Below the pieces are notes generated by a model. It was not told the DNA's origin. It worked only from the letters and a program-made list of their open reading frames with translations, and did not search any database. Shown here piece by piece: positions 9,204-22,168 of a DNA stretch of 64,000 nucleotides. How positions within the stretch are numbered: the first letter of the stretch is position 1; every line of letters starts with the position of its first letter. Both the position numbers and the translations under genes were made by a program. Source of the DNA: Ilex aquifolium (Eukaryota; Streptophyta; Magnoliopsida; Aquifoliales; Aquifoliaceae); contig OX637407.1 of NCBI GenBank assembly GCA_951799425.1, positions 27,029,691 to 27,093,690 on the forward strand, in the 5' to 3' direction.

Positions 9204-11983
9204 ATGGCTTTTACAGTCATCAGAATCAATCTTGTCTCTCTAGTCATCCTTCTCTGTTGGTTTATAGTTGTGGACAATACAGTAGCAGAAGTACTCAATC
9301 CACTCCTTCTAAAGCTTAGCGTTTGTTGTTTTTTTTAACTATAACTCATCTCTTTATGGCTTAATTCAGTGGTTTAATCATGGCGGCGACATAACTAACA
9401 GGAGGTATGCCGCCGGAGAATTGCTGATCAACCCAAAACGGTTCACAATCTCCGGTTAAAATGGAAATTCTTCGCCGGAAAAGACATATCTGCAACACCA
9501 GCGGTGGCAAATGGGGTAGTGTACTTCCCATCATGGAATGGGTATTTGTATGCAGTGAATGCCTTCACTGGTAGTCTTATATGGAAGCAAAACGTCGGCG
9601 AGTTAACTGGGTTGCCGGGAACCGGGACTGTGGTGAAGGTGTCGGTGTCGAGAGCCACTCCTACGGTGGCCGGGAACCTTTTGATCGTCGGAATTTATGG
9701 ACCTGCGGTGGTGATTGCCGTCTCACGGTGGACTGGAGAGCTTGTTTGGTCGACTCGGATTGACCCGCGTCCTCTAGTGCTGATCACTGCGTCTGGAACA
9801 GTTCACTTAGGGTTTGCTTTCTCTCTCCTATCCTTCTTTCATCCTTCTAAAAGTTTACTGACTATAGTTCTTGGTGGGTTTTCGTTGTTGTATTTACTGT
9901 GGTAGGCATTGGTGAAGTTTCTGGTTTTTAAAAAAAATTAAACAATTTTAATAAAAATAAGGGTAAATATCATAATTCGTCCTTAAATTTTACATCCAAG
10001 TTCAATTTGATTCATAAACTTTTAATTGTTTTAATTTAATCACTCAACTATCAATCTCGTCTCAATTAAATCATTTAATCTATATTCACCGTTAAATCAA
10101 TCAGAGACTAGTCCTATCTGGTCCAAGTGTTAAATTACATATTTACGTATTATCGAATGTTGTGGTAATTATTCTGCATAAATATTCTAAATTAATACAA
10201 AGTAGTATCATAACTCTTGTCCAAGGGTACCATCACTCACTTTCCTAAGTCTTTATCTTCTCTTGATAAAGCTATCTAGGCAAAAATGACTGAGAATTAA
10301 TATGTCCATTTCATTAAGGGCATTCTAAGTTGGAGTATCATCGCTAGAAGAAACCCTAGCAGCCAACCAATGTTGCACTTTCCGGGGCAGCATGGTGAAG
10401 CTAGATGTTAAAACCGGTGCAATTTTGTGGCAAACCTATACACTTCCAGATAATGGTGGCAGACTTGGAGGCTACGCCGGGGCAGCTAAATGGGGAAGCA
10501 GCCCCGCCATCGACATTGCCAGGGGGATTGTTTACGCCGCCACTGGCAACCTCTACACAGCTCCACCAGAGGTGTTGCGGTGTCAGGAAGCTCAGAATAA
10601 TCAAACAAGACCTAGTGGTCCTGATCAGTGCATTGGACCAGATGTTAATTTCAACTCAATTTTAGCATTTGAAATTGGTTCTGGAAAGATTGTGCGGTTT
10701 AGGCAACTGAGGGGCTTTGATATTTTTTTATGTTGCATGTTTGGTTCCTAATAATCCTGATTGTCCACCGGGACCTAATCTGGATGCGGATTTTGGGGAG
10801 GCTCTGATGTTGCTAAGCATATTTGTCAATGGAACGATACGCAATTTGGTGGTAGCAATGCAGAAAAGTGGCTTTGCATGGGCTCTTGATCGTGACAATG
10901 GCGATATAGTTTGGTTTAAGGTAAGTACATATTTGATTGTTGGGTATGGGATCGCGATGCCCTAGTGTTTTCTTTACAAGGGTAGTGTCAGCCGACTCAA
11001 CCCCTAGGACGAATCGTCATAGTGGTAGTGGGTTGTCCTCCACAACCCTTAGGAATATAAAACGTATACGAATTCCACTTTATTACCAGATTTTCTTTAC
11101 AAGGGTAGTTTTATGCAGCTATTACAAAGCTTTGTGGGTGAAATATGAACTAACACATGAGTGAGATTAATAGGTAATCCTAGAGTGACAAAAAAGTGGG
11201 ACTTGATAATATGGTGCTCGTGTGGCGGGGCTAACTAAGCAAAACGTCAATTTGGTGCTTGATTTTTGGATCAAAATTTTGTAGCTCTTTTTAAATTTCT
11301 ATGAAACAAAATTTTGAATCTCGTTTTGAACGTCGATTTGGCGCTAGTCTTACATATTTGTTCAGAATTTTTCGATTGGTTGCTACTGTCACACTAGTAC
11401 CACACCTTTTGGTCACAATTTCTCTTCCTATTTTGTGGTCACTGTAGCATATTATAACCTTACTTGATTTCTCCATACTGAACCGGTTATTAATTCACTA
11501 AGAACTTTACTATCAATTTTGTAGTTGGCTGGACCAGGAGGCAATGAAGGAGGAGGGACATGGGGTGCAGCCACAGATGGAAAGAGAGTATACACAAACA
11601 TAGCCAACAGCAACAGAGAGAGCTTCACACTTGCACCATCAATCCAAACCACAACAGCAGGTGCATGGGTGGCCCTGGATGCAAACACTGGCCAAATCCT
11701 ATGGTCCACTGCAAACCCTAGCAACGACACGATGCAGGGGCCTGTCACGTTGGCCAACGGAGTCCTTTTCACTGGCTATGTGGCTCCTAATGGCCCTCTA
11801 TACGCCATGAATGAGAAAACCGGGACTATTTTGTGGTCATTCAAGACTGGTGCTACTATATATGGGGGAGTCTCAGCAAGCTATGACTGCATTTACCTTG
11901 GTAATTGATATACAATTGGTCCGGGAACTTTCCACCCATCTTGGACTCCAGGAACTTCACTCTATGCCTTCTGCATTGCATGA
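9204..11983 (+). pseudogene. PQQ beta-propeller (polyvinylalcohol-dehydrogenase-like) pseudogene
   Basis: Full-length but damaged gene. Exons: 9204-9290 (signal-peptide-like MAFTVIRINLVSLVILLCWF), 9370-9811, 10319-10920 and 11525-11983, with GT/AG borders. It encodes the repeated PQQ blade motif: AVNAFTGSLIWKQ, KLDVKTGAILWQ, ALDRDNGDIVWF, ALDANTGQILWS and AMNEKTGTILWS, as well as PSWNGYLYA and VPNNPDCPPGPNLDADFG typical of this plant family. Damage: a one-base deletion near 9432-9440, a TAA at 10326-10328 in place of a conserved Tyr, a frame change in the T-run near 10724, and a TGA at 11906-11908 about 25 codons before the normal end. AATAAA signals occur at 12181 and 12228. Several independent lesions argue for a pseudogene rather than one sequencing error. 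Confidence 0.85.
10968..11109. repeat. 19-bp direct repeat flanking a 104-bp segment
   Basis: ttttctttacaagggtagt occurs at 10968-10986 and again at 11091-11109 within the last intron of the PQQ pseudogene. It could be the footprint of a small retro-insertion or a local duplication. Confidence 0.5.
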
Positions 11984-12240
11984 AGAAATATGTTGTGTCC
12001 ACCAATACTTTTATCAAATTTTAGATCCTAAACGACGTGGCACATAGTCAAACGTTTTGCTACGTCTTTTGGTGGATGAAACATTGTTGTTACATGAAAG
12101 ACTTGACCTTGGGACAGGTTTGTTAGCTGACTAGGTGTGCCACTGAGTAGTCGTCTGAAGATTTGCTCAGTATGTCCTTCAATAAATGTTTTGAGCTATT
12201 ATTGTAATGTCTTTGAAATTTTTTGAGAATAAAATACATT

Positions 12241-13380
12241 GACTTATCAAAAAAGAAGACTAGACATTTTGAAAGTAACTGAAGATTGAAAGAGGAATTT
12301 TTTGGATTGTATCATATAGGCCCTGTAAGAAATAATTTTTTTACTTGCGTTGGTTTCTGAGTATTGTTGGGGGAAGCTGAAAACTTCCTTCACTCGAGTG
12401 AATCTTGTCAAAACTGCCTTTGATTTCAGCAACATAGTGATGTTTGGCTTCAAGTAAAGTACCATCCCTAAACATGTATTGAAGTACTAGATCAGCTAAC
12501 GCACCCATGTTGATGCGATGTATTCCACCAGTTATTGCTTTTCTGTTAGCTTGAACATGAATTACAAATTCTCGATTTTAGGGAAGCCAACAAGTGTGAG
12601 CGCCTAGAGTGAACCCCTACCAATATCTTGGTCTTTTGGAGAGAAGATATCTTTGACTTTTCCATGATTGAAGGCAATGTCTAATTTACTTCTACCATGC
12701 AAGAAGGGAAACATAAATAAATCATAAAAGAAACCAAAAAAAGAAAAGAAAGTAAAGATGACTTCATATTCAAAAATTGGCTCATACCGGTACACGTTTG
12801 AGCTTAAACTTTTAGGTCAAGTTTGAGTTCAACTGTACATTAATGCTTTACCATGTGCTCCTTCCTACACTGACAATCAAGAAAAATATCATTCATATGT
12901 GAGTGGGAGTGTTGGAGTTCCAAAAAAAAATCCGTCACGTTGGAAAGAAATAAAAAAGTAGATGACTTCAAATATAAAGATTGCACTAAACAGCTATGAG
13001 TTGTTTTTTTAGTTATAGGGTATTTAGTCTTCTACCGACTACTCCTTCAAGTTCAGCGGTTCGCCTGAACTGGGTTAGAGCATGTCTCTAAAAGAATAAA
13101 GGTGATTAACCCTTAAAAGATGTGGGAATGAATTGAACTGAAAATTTTTGGATTTTCAAAAATTAGACTCAATCACTCAGGGTTAAACCGCGAGTTTGAC
13201 CTTAAAATTTTGGGTCAAAGTTGAGACCAGATTCCTAACAGTGCCACTGATCTTGCATAGTCATCTACCCTATTCAACTAGAAAGAGCAGTAGCTTTAGG
13301 GCTGTGAAACATACAGAACCCTAATGCTATAGAATAGATACACTAAAATGTGAGGAATTTTCAACCTATTATACACTAAA
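12241..13380. other. Intergenic with a dispersed repeat
   Basis: No gene seen. The part around 13010-13140 (ctactccttcaagttcag, acatgtctctaaaag..) resembles 50310-50440 (ctacttcttcaagctcag, acatgtctcttgaga..), so both are copies of one unidentified dispersed repeat. Confidence 0.4.
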
Positions 13381-13384
13381 TAAT

Positions 13385-13505
13385 GTCAGGTGGCACCCAG
13401 AGTTCCCCCAAACACTTCAGTGGGATAGGATTAACCTTTACTCTAAAAAGAGCATCTCAAGATAATCCCAATGAAGTGGTCGGGAGAACTCCAGGGGAGA
13501 CCTGA

Positions 13506-13506
<1 letters not shown>
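13385..13506 (-). ncRNA. MIR395: MIR395 precursor hairpin (copy B)
   Basis: Minus-strand stem-loop. The 3' arm (plus-strand 13400-13420) is the exact canonical miR395 sequence, beginning CTGAAGTGTTTGGGGG. The 5' arm from about 13468-13493 is a divergent star (GAGTTCTCCCGACCACTTCA). The lower stem extends to a gtcaggt/acctgac pair at the two ends. A long (GA)n leader and a TATA box lie upstream on the same strand. Confidence 0.93.
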
Positions 13507-13507
<1 letters not shown>

Positions 13508-13565
<58 letters not shown>

Positions 13566-13582
13566 TCTTCTTCTTCTTCTTC
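13508..13582. repeat. (CT)n/(TTC)n microsatellite
   Basis: An uninterrupted CT run of about 27 units is followed by TTC repeats. It lies between the TATA box and hairpin of MIR395 copy B and would be (GA)n in that primary transcript. Confidence 0.95.
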
Positions 13583-13616
13583 TACTTCCTTGGCAAACTA
13601 ATACACATCAAACCAC

Positions 13617-13626
13617 CTATTTATAG
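13617..13626 (-). promoter_or_regulatory. TATA box of MIR395 copy B
   Basis: CTATAAATAG on the minus strand, about 110 bases upstream of the hairpin and separated from it by the microsatellite. Confidence 0.6.
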
Positions 13627-14647
13627 CAACTTGATAAGTTCATATTGTGGTATACATTTGGACATGGAGGACCTCGTTTGGGAGGAAAGAAACCAGGGTA
13701 AGTACATTTGGAGAGCTTGAACCTGGCCGGGATTTTGGGTCGGATGATAGATAAGGAATAATATGGAGGTGAGTAACCACAAATCTGCCCTCTGCCCATC
13801 TGTGTTATCTCGCTTTCCAACTTTTCCTTTGAAATATGCTCTTTTTTAGAAGCACGAGATCCTGTTATGGGTCTAAAAAGATCATATATATATATATGCA
13901 CTCTTATTCTTATGCTCAAAAGAACTTTAACATTAAAAGCTACATTACTTATGTGAAAGACGTGTTTACAATAACTAAGTGCATGAGGTCAAGCATTCTC
14001 ATATAGGATATGGGTAAATGCAGTAGAAAGATTTTTTTTTTTTTTTGGCTATTTAAAAAGTTGGAAAGGAGCACCAGCGCTGGGCATGACTAAAAGATTC
14101 TTACCCGCTACCAAATATTCGATTTAAATCATAGTTACTAAACTGAAAATGGTCGAACCCGTCACTACATCGCCCACCGAACGGCATCTAGTTCACACAA
14201 CTTGCTACCACAAGCAGATTCAAATAAAATGTGGATTGGTATGAAGTTGACGAGACTGTAGAGGATACAACAGAAAAAAAGGTGGAATGGTGAGGCGCCG
14301 ACTGACTTACTTTCTCTACCATGCATCTACCCTGCGGTCATGTCTAGGTTCAGTATTCACTGCTATAAGATTCAATACCCACAGCTTTATAGACTGAACT
14401 ATCTCCAAATATCCTTTGGTGAAGAATACTTTCCACATTATCAAGTCATACGGCCTTAATTCAAAACGGACAATGTAGTTAAGTCTTTGCACTCACGTCC
14501 AACTAGAGTGGTAGATTGTGGTAACTCGGACCCATCCCATTAATTTATTTAATAAAGTGTCAATTTTATATAATTTTAAACCAAAATAAATAATATTATA
14601 TGCTGCTTGATATTACGTACCTAGAAACCAATGTACGCATTACGACA
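13627..14647. other. Intergenic, nothing firmly recognised
   Basis: Repetitive-looking sequence between two head-to-head MIR395 units (copy B minus, copy C plus). No transposon ends or coding exons could be supported. Confidence 0.4.
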
Positions 14648-14657
14648 CTATAAATAG
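14648..14657 (+). promoter_or_regulatory. TATA box of MIR395 copy C
   Basis: CTATAAATAG about 70 bases upstream of the hairpin, identical to the box upstream of copy B. Confidence 0.65.
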
Positions 14658-14727
14658 TGGCATTGGCACATAGGTCGGCATGGCTTCCCCAATCAATTGA
14701 AGCAAAGGCTAAATGACTTCTCAAGTC

Positions 14728-14832
14728 AGATTTCCCCTAGAGTTCCCTTAACCACTTCACTGGGTACTCATCGTAAGTAAAAAGGCATTGTTACCCACTG
14801 AAGTGTTTGGGGGAACTCCTGGGGTTATTTGA
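14728..14832 (+). ncRNA. MIR395: MIR395 precursor hairpin (copy C)
   Basis: Plus-strand stem-loop. The 5' arm AGAGTTCCCTTAACCACTTC with ACTGGG follows at 14740-14764. The 3' arm at 14798-14818 is the exact canonical miR395 21-mer, beginning CTGAAGTGTTTGGGGG. The base of the stem pairs tttcccctag with ctggggttat. It is the cleanest hairpin of the cluster and is divergently oriented to copy B about 1.2 kb away. Confidence 0.94.
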
Positions 14833-14865
14833 TAAATTATAAAGAGTGTGAAGAGAAGACGAATC

Positions 14866-15022
14866 TTGGCGTAACGGTAAGGTTATTTTATCGTGACTTA
14901 GAGATCACTTGTTTTAATTGTAGAAATAAAATCTTTACTTACAGAGGTAAAGTTACATACATTTAATCCTCCACAGATTACACAATGACGAGAGTCTCGT
15001 GTATTAAATACGTCTTTTTTAT
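14866..15022 (+). repeat. SINE-like repeat, family 2, copy b
   Basis: A tRNA-like head (tggcgtaacggtaaggtt, gtgacttagagatcac), then ggtaaagttacatacattta, as in common tRNA-derived plant SINEs, with a T-rich end. Imperfect flanking repeats agtgtgaag / agtgtgagg may be the target duplication. It starts about 35 bases after MIR395 copy C. Confidence 0.6.
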
Positions 15023-16683
15023 GAACAGTGTGAGGGCTGGTGATATTACTATCAATTCCTCATATGTCAATATTGCAGGCAAAGTTGAACGTATGGATTT
15101 GGGTTCTAGTTGAAAACTTGCAAGTCTTTCTTTTAAAGTTGCTATAATCCGTGACCTGTCCTACTGTCCTACTGTTTGTAGCTGGATTAGTATTTTTTCT
15201 CCACTGTAACACATTGGGAATGCTGCCTGTCAGGATATAGAGCTGTTAAACAATCCAAGGTAACTCGTGATCGGTATGGCCTGAGAGCCGAATCTGAATA
15301 AATTTTTATCCGAGTCGATAGATAAAAAATATTGTATTTCACCTTCCGAGCAAATGCATTATAAAAGACCAATTTTTTTATCAACTCTATCCAATCAAGG
15401 ATTATGTTATAACCGAATTTTGTTCAAAAAAAATCAGTTTTGAATTCGAATAGAATTACAAAATATATCACATATTTGTAATTTTTGAATTATTAATTTT
15501 TAAATCATTTTAACAACTCAATTAAAATAATTTTTGGACTACTTTTACAATTAAGTTGTTAAAATATAATATAATAATATGTAAACCAACACAATAAACC
15601 AATTACATTGAAAAAACATAATAAATCCTATATATATATTCTCTAAAATTCTAAAACACCATACATAAACAACTACAAAACAATGTCATTTTATAACAAA
15701 TATTTTTTTTTCAAAAAGTAAATATATATACGGGTGTCAAGGAGGAATGCAAAATTTTTATGGGTATTCCGCATTCCTACCCAATCATTTGCGGAATACT
15801 GCAATTTGTTTCATAAGCCAGCCAAAAATTTGTAGAATTCGAATAATCAGATTAGGTAGGCGGAAATTTAAACACCCCTAAGTAGAGATGATGAATCGCA
15901 TATTGAATACAGACCAACCATGGCAACACCCCCATGCTTCATCAATAAATTCAGAGATTTCAAAGTTTACATCAATGGCACTAACAAGGTATGCCTGTGA
16001 TGGTAATCCCATTGTGAATCTCATTGCTAGTATGAAAACCCAACCACCCTAATGTCTACATTTATAAGCCCATCAAAAACTAGACAGTGTAACACAGCAG
16101 GCACACCACACTTTTGTTATCCAAGTTCCACAACTATAATCTAGACAGACAGACAAAAAAGAAAATTTTCAAACAATTCTCTAATTTCCTTTAAACCTCC
16201 TCTTGATAACTTTGCGACAACATGTCTGAGTGTAGGCCAAATCACCTCCTCCACTCTGCTTGGATCACCACCTCTGAAATTGAAAGACAGCCTTCAGGGC
16301 AGATCAGAAAAGTGAAATAAGCATCTCATAAAACCTATAATCAACAAAAAAACCAGATGACTATTGTGATCCATGAATTCAAAAATGAGAATATCCACTA
16401 AAACATTCAATTATGTTGTACATACAACCATGTCTAATATGAGGCTGACCATGAATACTAGAAGCACACAGCTGATGTAAGAACTCTAGGTGTCAACAGC
16501 ATTATTAGAGAACAAAATCAAGCTGTTCAGATTACTGAAGATGAACTCAACTATTGAAAGGAAAATCTCAAGATCATAATCAAGCCTTCAAAACCTCCTT
16601 ATTCTTAGGACAGCTTTTGCATTACCCACAAACAATATGCATGCATAAATGCACATACACTTTATCCATCGGATATAATCATC
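15023..16683. other. Intergenic; presumed 3' flank of the IQD gene at right
   Basis: 15,240-15,880 is AT-rich and repeat-like (two tatgcggaat-type blocks near 15,770 and 15,800). The last several hundred bases probably include the IQD 3' UTR on the minus strand. No separate gene seen. Confidence 0.4.
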
Positions 16684-19600
16684 TCATGTTAAGAAGTTCT
16701 CACCAATACCATCTCTAGAAGAAGAGATAGATCTGTCACTTTTTTTTGCATCCTTCTCACTTGCTTGAACCAGCTTCTGCACTTGTGGCGATGAACTCAA
16801 CTTGCCCTTGGTGGAAGAAGGTAAGGAATGCCGCCTGGTTATAACATTCTTCTCAGCCTCCTCCAGGCCAAACCTTGGGGAGACTTGCCCTCTCAGCTTA
16901 GCCTTTGCAGACTCAGTTGTTGCCATGTAGCTGGGAATTCTTGGTGTGTTGTGTGGCCCATTCTCTTGATTATCATGTTTTGCAGGTAATGAAGCTCTTC
17001 TCCTGCTGGTTTTCTGATTCTTCTTGTTGATTCGATCATCCTTAGGATCTACCATAGGAACATCCTCACTTCTACTTTTAATTTGTTTGGATTGCACGTC
17101 AACAGCAGAATGATCATCCAGCTCAGGTACCGGTCCCTGCACTTCTTGCTGTTTTGGACTCATCTGGTCATCAGAGGGCTTTAACACTCTTACTTCTGAA
17201 TTATCCGTCACCTTCTCAGCAAGAACATTTATGTCCTGTTCTATAAAACCAGGGCCAGCAGAGTTCGATGATTGCTTATGTATTTCTGTTGGTTTCTCTG
17301 AATTGACCTCTGGCAGAACAAAAGTGTCTGATGTGGAGTTGGAAATTTTCTTCAGATTATTTTTAACCTCCTCAATCTCATTTTGGGTATGTTCCTGAAC
17401 AGATTTTGTCGGAGGGTTCAAAACTTTCATCAAATTACGTTTTTGTTTTTCAGACTTCGAAGTCGAAAGGTTTGAACCATTTTCAACATTTGCAGTCGAC
17501 GTTCTCTGGGTGCTGCATTTTGGCCTTACTTGCAAATTTCTAACTGCTTGAATACTGCTGCCATCCTTTGGGTCAAGTTTCTTTGGTTCTAAATGGGATC
17601 CCCAAACATGAGAAATTGTCCAGCGTAATAGCCAGTCCCACGCAGAATTTGGTTCTCCTGGACCATACTGAATTTGCAGAGGCATTGTAGTAGGTGACAA
17701 AGAAAGTAGCTGAAATTGATAACAATATAACAAAAAGCTCAGTTTGGAATAACACTAATAATAAAAAAATATCAAATGAAGAACTAAAGATCAGTAAGAA
17801 TATTGTTTAACCGTTTATATTTGCTCAACTCTCGGAACCCAAGTGGTTACAAATTCATTGTGAATTAGTATTTTTATTGACAACCAAAAATTCTGCAAGC
17901 ATGTTCCCAAATTAACCAGGTGAGCTACATGAATCTCATTTCCCGATTGGCCAATCCCTTTGCAATTAATACAACATTTTTATTGTCATTGAGCATGTCC
18001 ATAAGTTTTACACATTTTTGCAGTCACAATTCTTGAAGAAAACTTCCCTTGAAACTGAGCAGCACAAGGTTGAAAAAAGGGTCCCAGGAAAATAAATAGC
18101 CCAATTTACCTGACGAATAAAAACATTATTTAACAGCTTCCCTGCAAGACTAGATGCATTGGATTTACAAGAATCCACACATTGAGCATCCTGGCAAAAG
18201 AAAAGAAAACATTACTCGACTAGAGAAAAGCATTAAATACAAACTATCCATCCCATTTGCCCAAAACAGAAATCACACATTCCAGCTACAAGCTGACATA
18301 GCAATATACACAAAAGACTATTAAGGAAAACATACGTAGCCCAAACTCCAAAGAGATACGACTCTTAAATGGATCAAATATGTGCAATATTCCAACATGC
18401 TTTATATCATGACTATATGACACACTATAACCTTCATATATTTTTGTAGCTTGAGAAACTCTCATGAAACACTTCTCTGGTAAGTCACTAGTTTAGGACA
18501 AATTGTAATTAAGAAAACCATTGCACCACTCATTTGAAAAGTTACCAGTTTTCCCAAACGCTTCTGCTTAAGCACTTCAGCCCCAACATCAGAACGCCTG
18601 ACCTTTTGACCACGAATAAGTGCCTGAAGCTTAACAATCCTCTGCACACAGTATAAAGTGGCAACAGCCTGTCTTCTGACCAAATGACCACGAACAAACG
18701 CTTGCAGCCTTATAATGCCCTTGAGGGATTCAAATGCCCGGCGAGCCTTCAAACATAACATACTATTAGTACAGGTAAAACCTTGACTAAAAAGATGAGT
18801 TTTTTTTTTTCAATTACAAAAACAGTTAAGATCTAGTTGAAATGAAAACAAGTGTGAATTCCGCCAATATCTGTGGTCGATAAATTTAAAAATATAAAAT
18901 GTAGTACTTGCACATACAGAAATGTACGGATAATAATGAGAAGAGTAAATGATTTCATTCAAGAAAAGAAATCAAATTAACATACAAAGATGGGGTATAT
19001 TATTCTGATTTCACTTCTTGATTTCATTTTTTACAGCTATATTCACGTAGTCATCATAATGGGAACATGGAATATGAAATGTCAGAAGAATAAAATAATC
19101 GCATAATTATTTTGCAAACAACATCAAGTAACATTGGCATACATAAGAAATGGAACTGGTTGGGAACATCACTATTTATATTTTTTGACAACTTGAAAGC
19201 CAACATAACAGCATTTTACAAGTTATATCACCTATAAAAATCAAGCACAACAATAAAAATTAGAAAGGGCAAAGCAATTACCTGATAACCCCTAAAAGCA
19301 GCTTGTGCCTTTGTAGCCGCTTGCTCAAGTCTGATTTTCTCAGAATCTTTCGGTAAACTGACATCCGTGGTTGTTTGCGCATATCCACCTTGCTTGGCTG
19401 AAGATAACAGCACCCCATCATTTGGCAAGTTGGAACCCACTCCCATTTCCAAGTCTGATTTCGCTCTTATTCCATCACCAATACTAGCAACTGGCTGTGA
19501 GATCAAAGGAGGGTCCACAACCAAATTAAATGCTAGTTCCTCAGGAGAAGCTACTGCCGAATTTGGGCTTTTATATTTCTTTAAATTAAGAAACAGAGCA

Positions 19601-21373
19601 TAAGTTTATTTCCTTGCATATTTCGGAACTTTATATTACAAGCATAAGTCATAAAAGGGAAAAAAAATACAAGCTTCATCGAGATCCAATTCACAAATAT
19701 AGAACAATTAGCATTCAATATTCTCACAAATGGCTAAACATCAAATTATTTCGAGCATTCTTCTTTTATAAATATGAAGTTTTGAAGTGATATATCAAGA
19801 ATAATAACAAACTCCTTTGGCATTGCAAAAGAAGTCACCAGTCAACTGATCGGATTACATGTTTCAATCAGATTTTGTTTGACCTGAATCTAAATCCAAT
19901 TAAAGAATTCCAATTTGAACATCCGCCAAATTTCCTTTCGCAGTCCATATCCGAACCCATGCAAAATCGAAATCCGGCCCGAAAATCCTATCCTATCCGA
20001 ATAAATCAATTTGATTGAATTTAGCAAACTACATCTTTATTAAAATTCAATTTTATCAACCAATTACTGAATCTAATCATATATTCATATATTTATATGT
20101 CTATAACTCAAATTGGATCATAATCATATTGAAAATTGGCATATGAAAATAAGAATCGTGAATTATGTATAACAAATGCGATTCCGAATTTGGATAATCA
20201 ATCAAAAATACCATATTCACATCTAACTAATGTGGTTCAAATTCAGATCGAGTTCGAATCGAAATCCCATCTATTAACAGGCCTAGTCTCCATTGAGAAC
20301 AACATTAACATTTTCATTTACGGAACCATCAAAAATTTCACTTTTTGAATATGTAAAATGCAAATAATAATCTAAATCATGACGAAACCAAAGTTACGCC
20401 AATGGCATCATGAACGTAAGTTTACAATACAGGGATAAAACAAGCTGTGATAACTACACCACCTTTCGATTGTTTTCAAGCAAGGTTGCAAATGGCACAA
20501 ATCATAAAATTGCTGTCACGTGCAAAGCAACAAAAAAAAATATTTGTTTACACCATCATTTTCTAGCACAGCTGAAGAATTGTTTTCAATAGAACATTGT
20601 GTAGTCCATTCTCCATGTGTTATTGCTTTACATTACAGATCTCAGTCCCAGAGCAGGGGCAGGTGTTCGAAAAGGAAATATCTTGCATGCAGATGCCAGT
20701 GCCACACCACTTCTACACTTACAACTTCAAGACCCCCACCCAAGAGAGAACCCAGAAAATGAAGACATAGTAAAATAAGGCAATGAGAAATAATCGAGGA
20801 AAACTGAAGAATATAAAGGGGTCCCAAAAAAACTGATAGGTGGTTAAAGGGAAAAAAATAAACATGCACAGCAAATAAGATGGTCTTCCACTTTGGAGCA
20901 TTTTTTCCAAGTGTCTCAATTTGTTTATCCTTTATATTTTTTTTATACAAAGCAGAAAACGCATAACCATGCTGAAATGGTTGGAAAAAAAAAAAGAAAA
21001 TGATGAGTTGCAGAACTTTCATCATCCTGATCTTCCCAGCAATGTACGCACAAATCAAAAGATTACATGTTGGGTTCCTTGACTATTTAAAGACCAAAAC
21101 TAGATATAGATGATTTGAAATTTCAAGTGCCCAACGCAAAAACAAGAAAAGAAATCAAAATAACATAAAGCCAAAAACACATGTAAATTGTCCTATTCCT
21201 TTTTAATCATCCAAGCACAAGTACAGGAAATTGATCCTGCCTCAAAAGAAGAATGAGGAATTCAATGGTTATACACATCTTACCGTAATCTCTCTTCCTT
21301 TTGACAGCTTAGATTTGGATGCCTTTTTCCGAAAGAGAACAGATTTGATCCATTTTCCCGGAGATCTGCCCAT
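16684..21373 (-). CDS. IQ67-domain (IQD) calmodulin-binding scaffold protein
   Basis: Complete five-exon gene encoding about 564 residues. Exons: 21284-21373, 19282-19578, 18546-18746, 18110-18190 and 16684-17709; all coding junctions are phase 0. The N-terminus [20 protein letters not shown] is the usual basic start of IQDs. The IQ67 domain spans exons 2-3 ([64 protein letters not shown]) with three IQ motifs, and is split by the conserved intron that defines the family. The C-terminal exon has a DUF4005-like stretch ([33 protein letters not shown]). It most resembles the IQD28-31 clade. IQDs bind calmodulin and associate with microtubules or the plasma membrane. The first intron is about 1.7 kb and AT-rich. 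Confidence 0.9.
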
Positions 21374-22168
21374 AGCAACAAGGCAAACGTCTACAAACTA
21401 TCACTCGCAGATAACCTGCAGGATTGCAAGTAATTGAACCCCAATTCTTAAATACAGGTATAATTGTTAGGATAAAAGCGTAAGGTCAATTTTTTTCCGA
21501 TAAGAAAAAAAGCATAAGGTCAATAATATCGTGATTTTTTTCCGATAAGAACAGCTCCCTCTCCGAAAATCGCAAAAACATCAGTACAATTCATCACGAA
21601 ACGGATACCCTTAAAAAGCGGCAAGTCTAGAAATCACATTGATACTATTATCATGCAAATGTCCATATTTATTCCACAAGTGCAACATACGAGCAAACAA
21701 ACTAGGTACGTAAATAGCCTATTTCCCACTTTCTTAAATTCTCAGGCAAAGTTTATGAACTAACCCATGAAAAGGAAAACAATAAAATGAACACCAATTA
21801 TAGTGGAACCCTCCGGACCCAAAAGAAAGAAAATACCACCACCCTTCCCAAAAAAAAAACTTCTTCCTTTCCCTCTCTTAGTTAGTGAATTTTTTTGTCA
21901 TTTTTGGCCTTCAGAGGGTGGGTCTCATTGGCATTGTACCATCGAAATAAAAACAAAGTAGAACAAAAGCTTTACACCTGCGTCAGGTGGAACAAAAGCT
22001 CTGAGACAAAAGACCGGCACCCACAACTACAATAGAGCAATTGAACACATTGAAAACAGAAACATCCCCTCTAAGAATGGAGCATGAACAGACCAAAATC
22101 AAACAACAAATCAAAATACGGACAACCAAATAAATGTTAGAGGGTAATGTAATTGAAAGTGCATTGAA

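Noticed and set aside
20642-21058. 138-codon minus-strand frame in the IQD first intron
   Set aside because: Hydrophobic, low-complexity, with no splice support; lies within an intron of the IQD gene.
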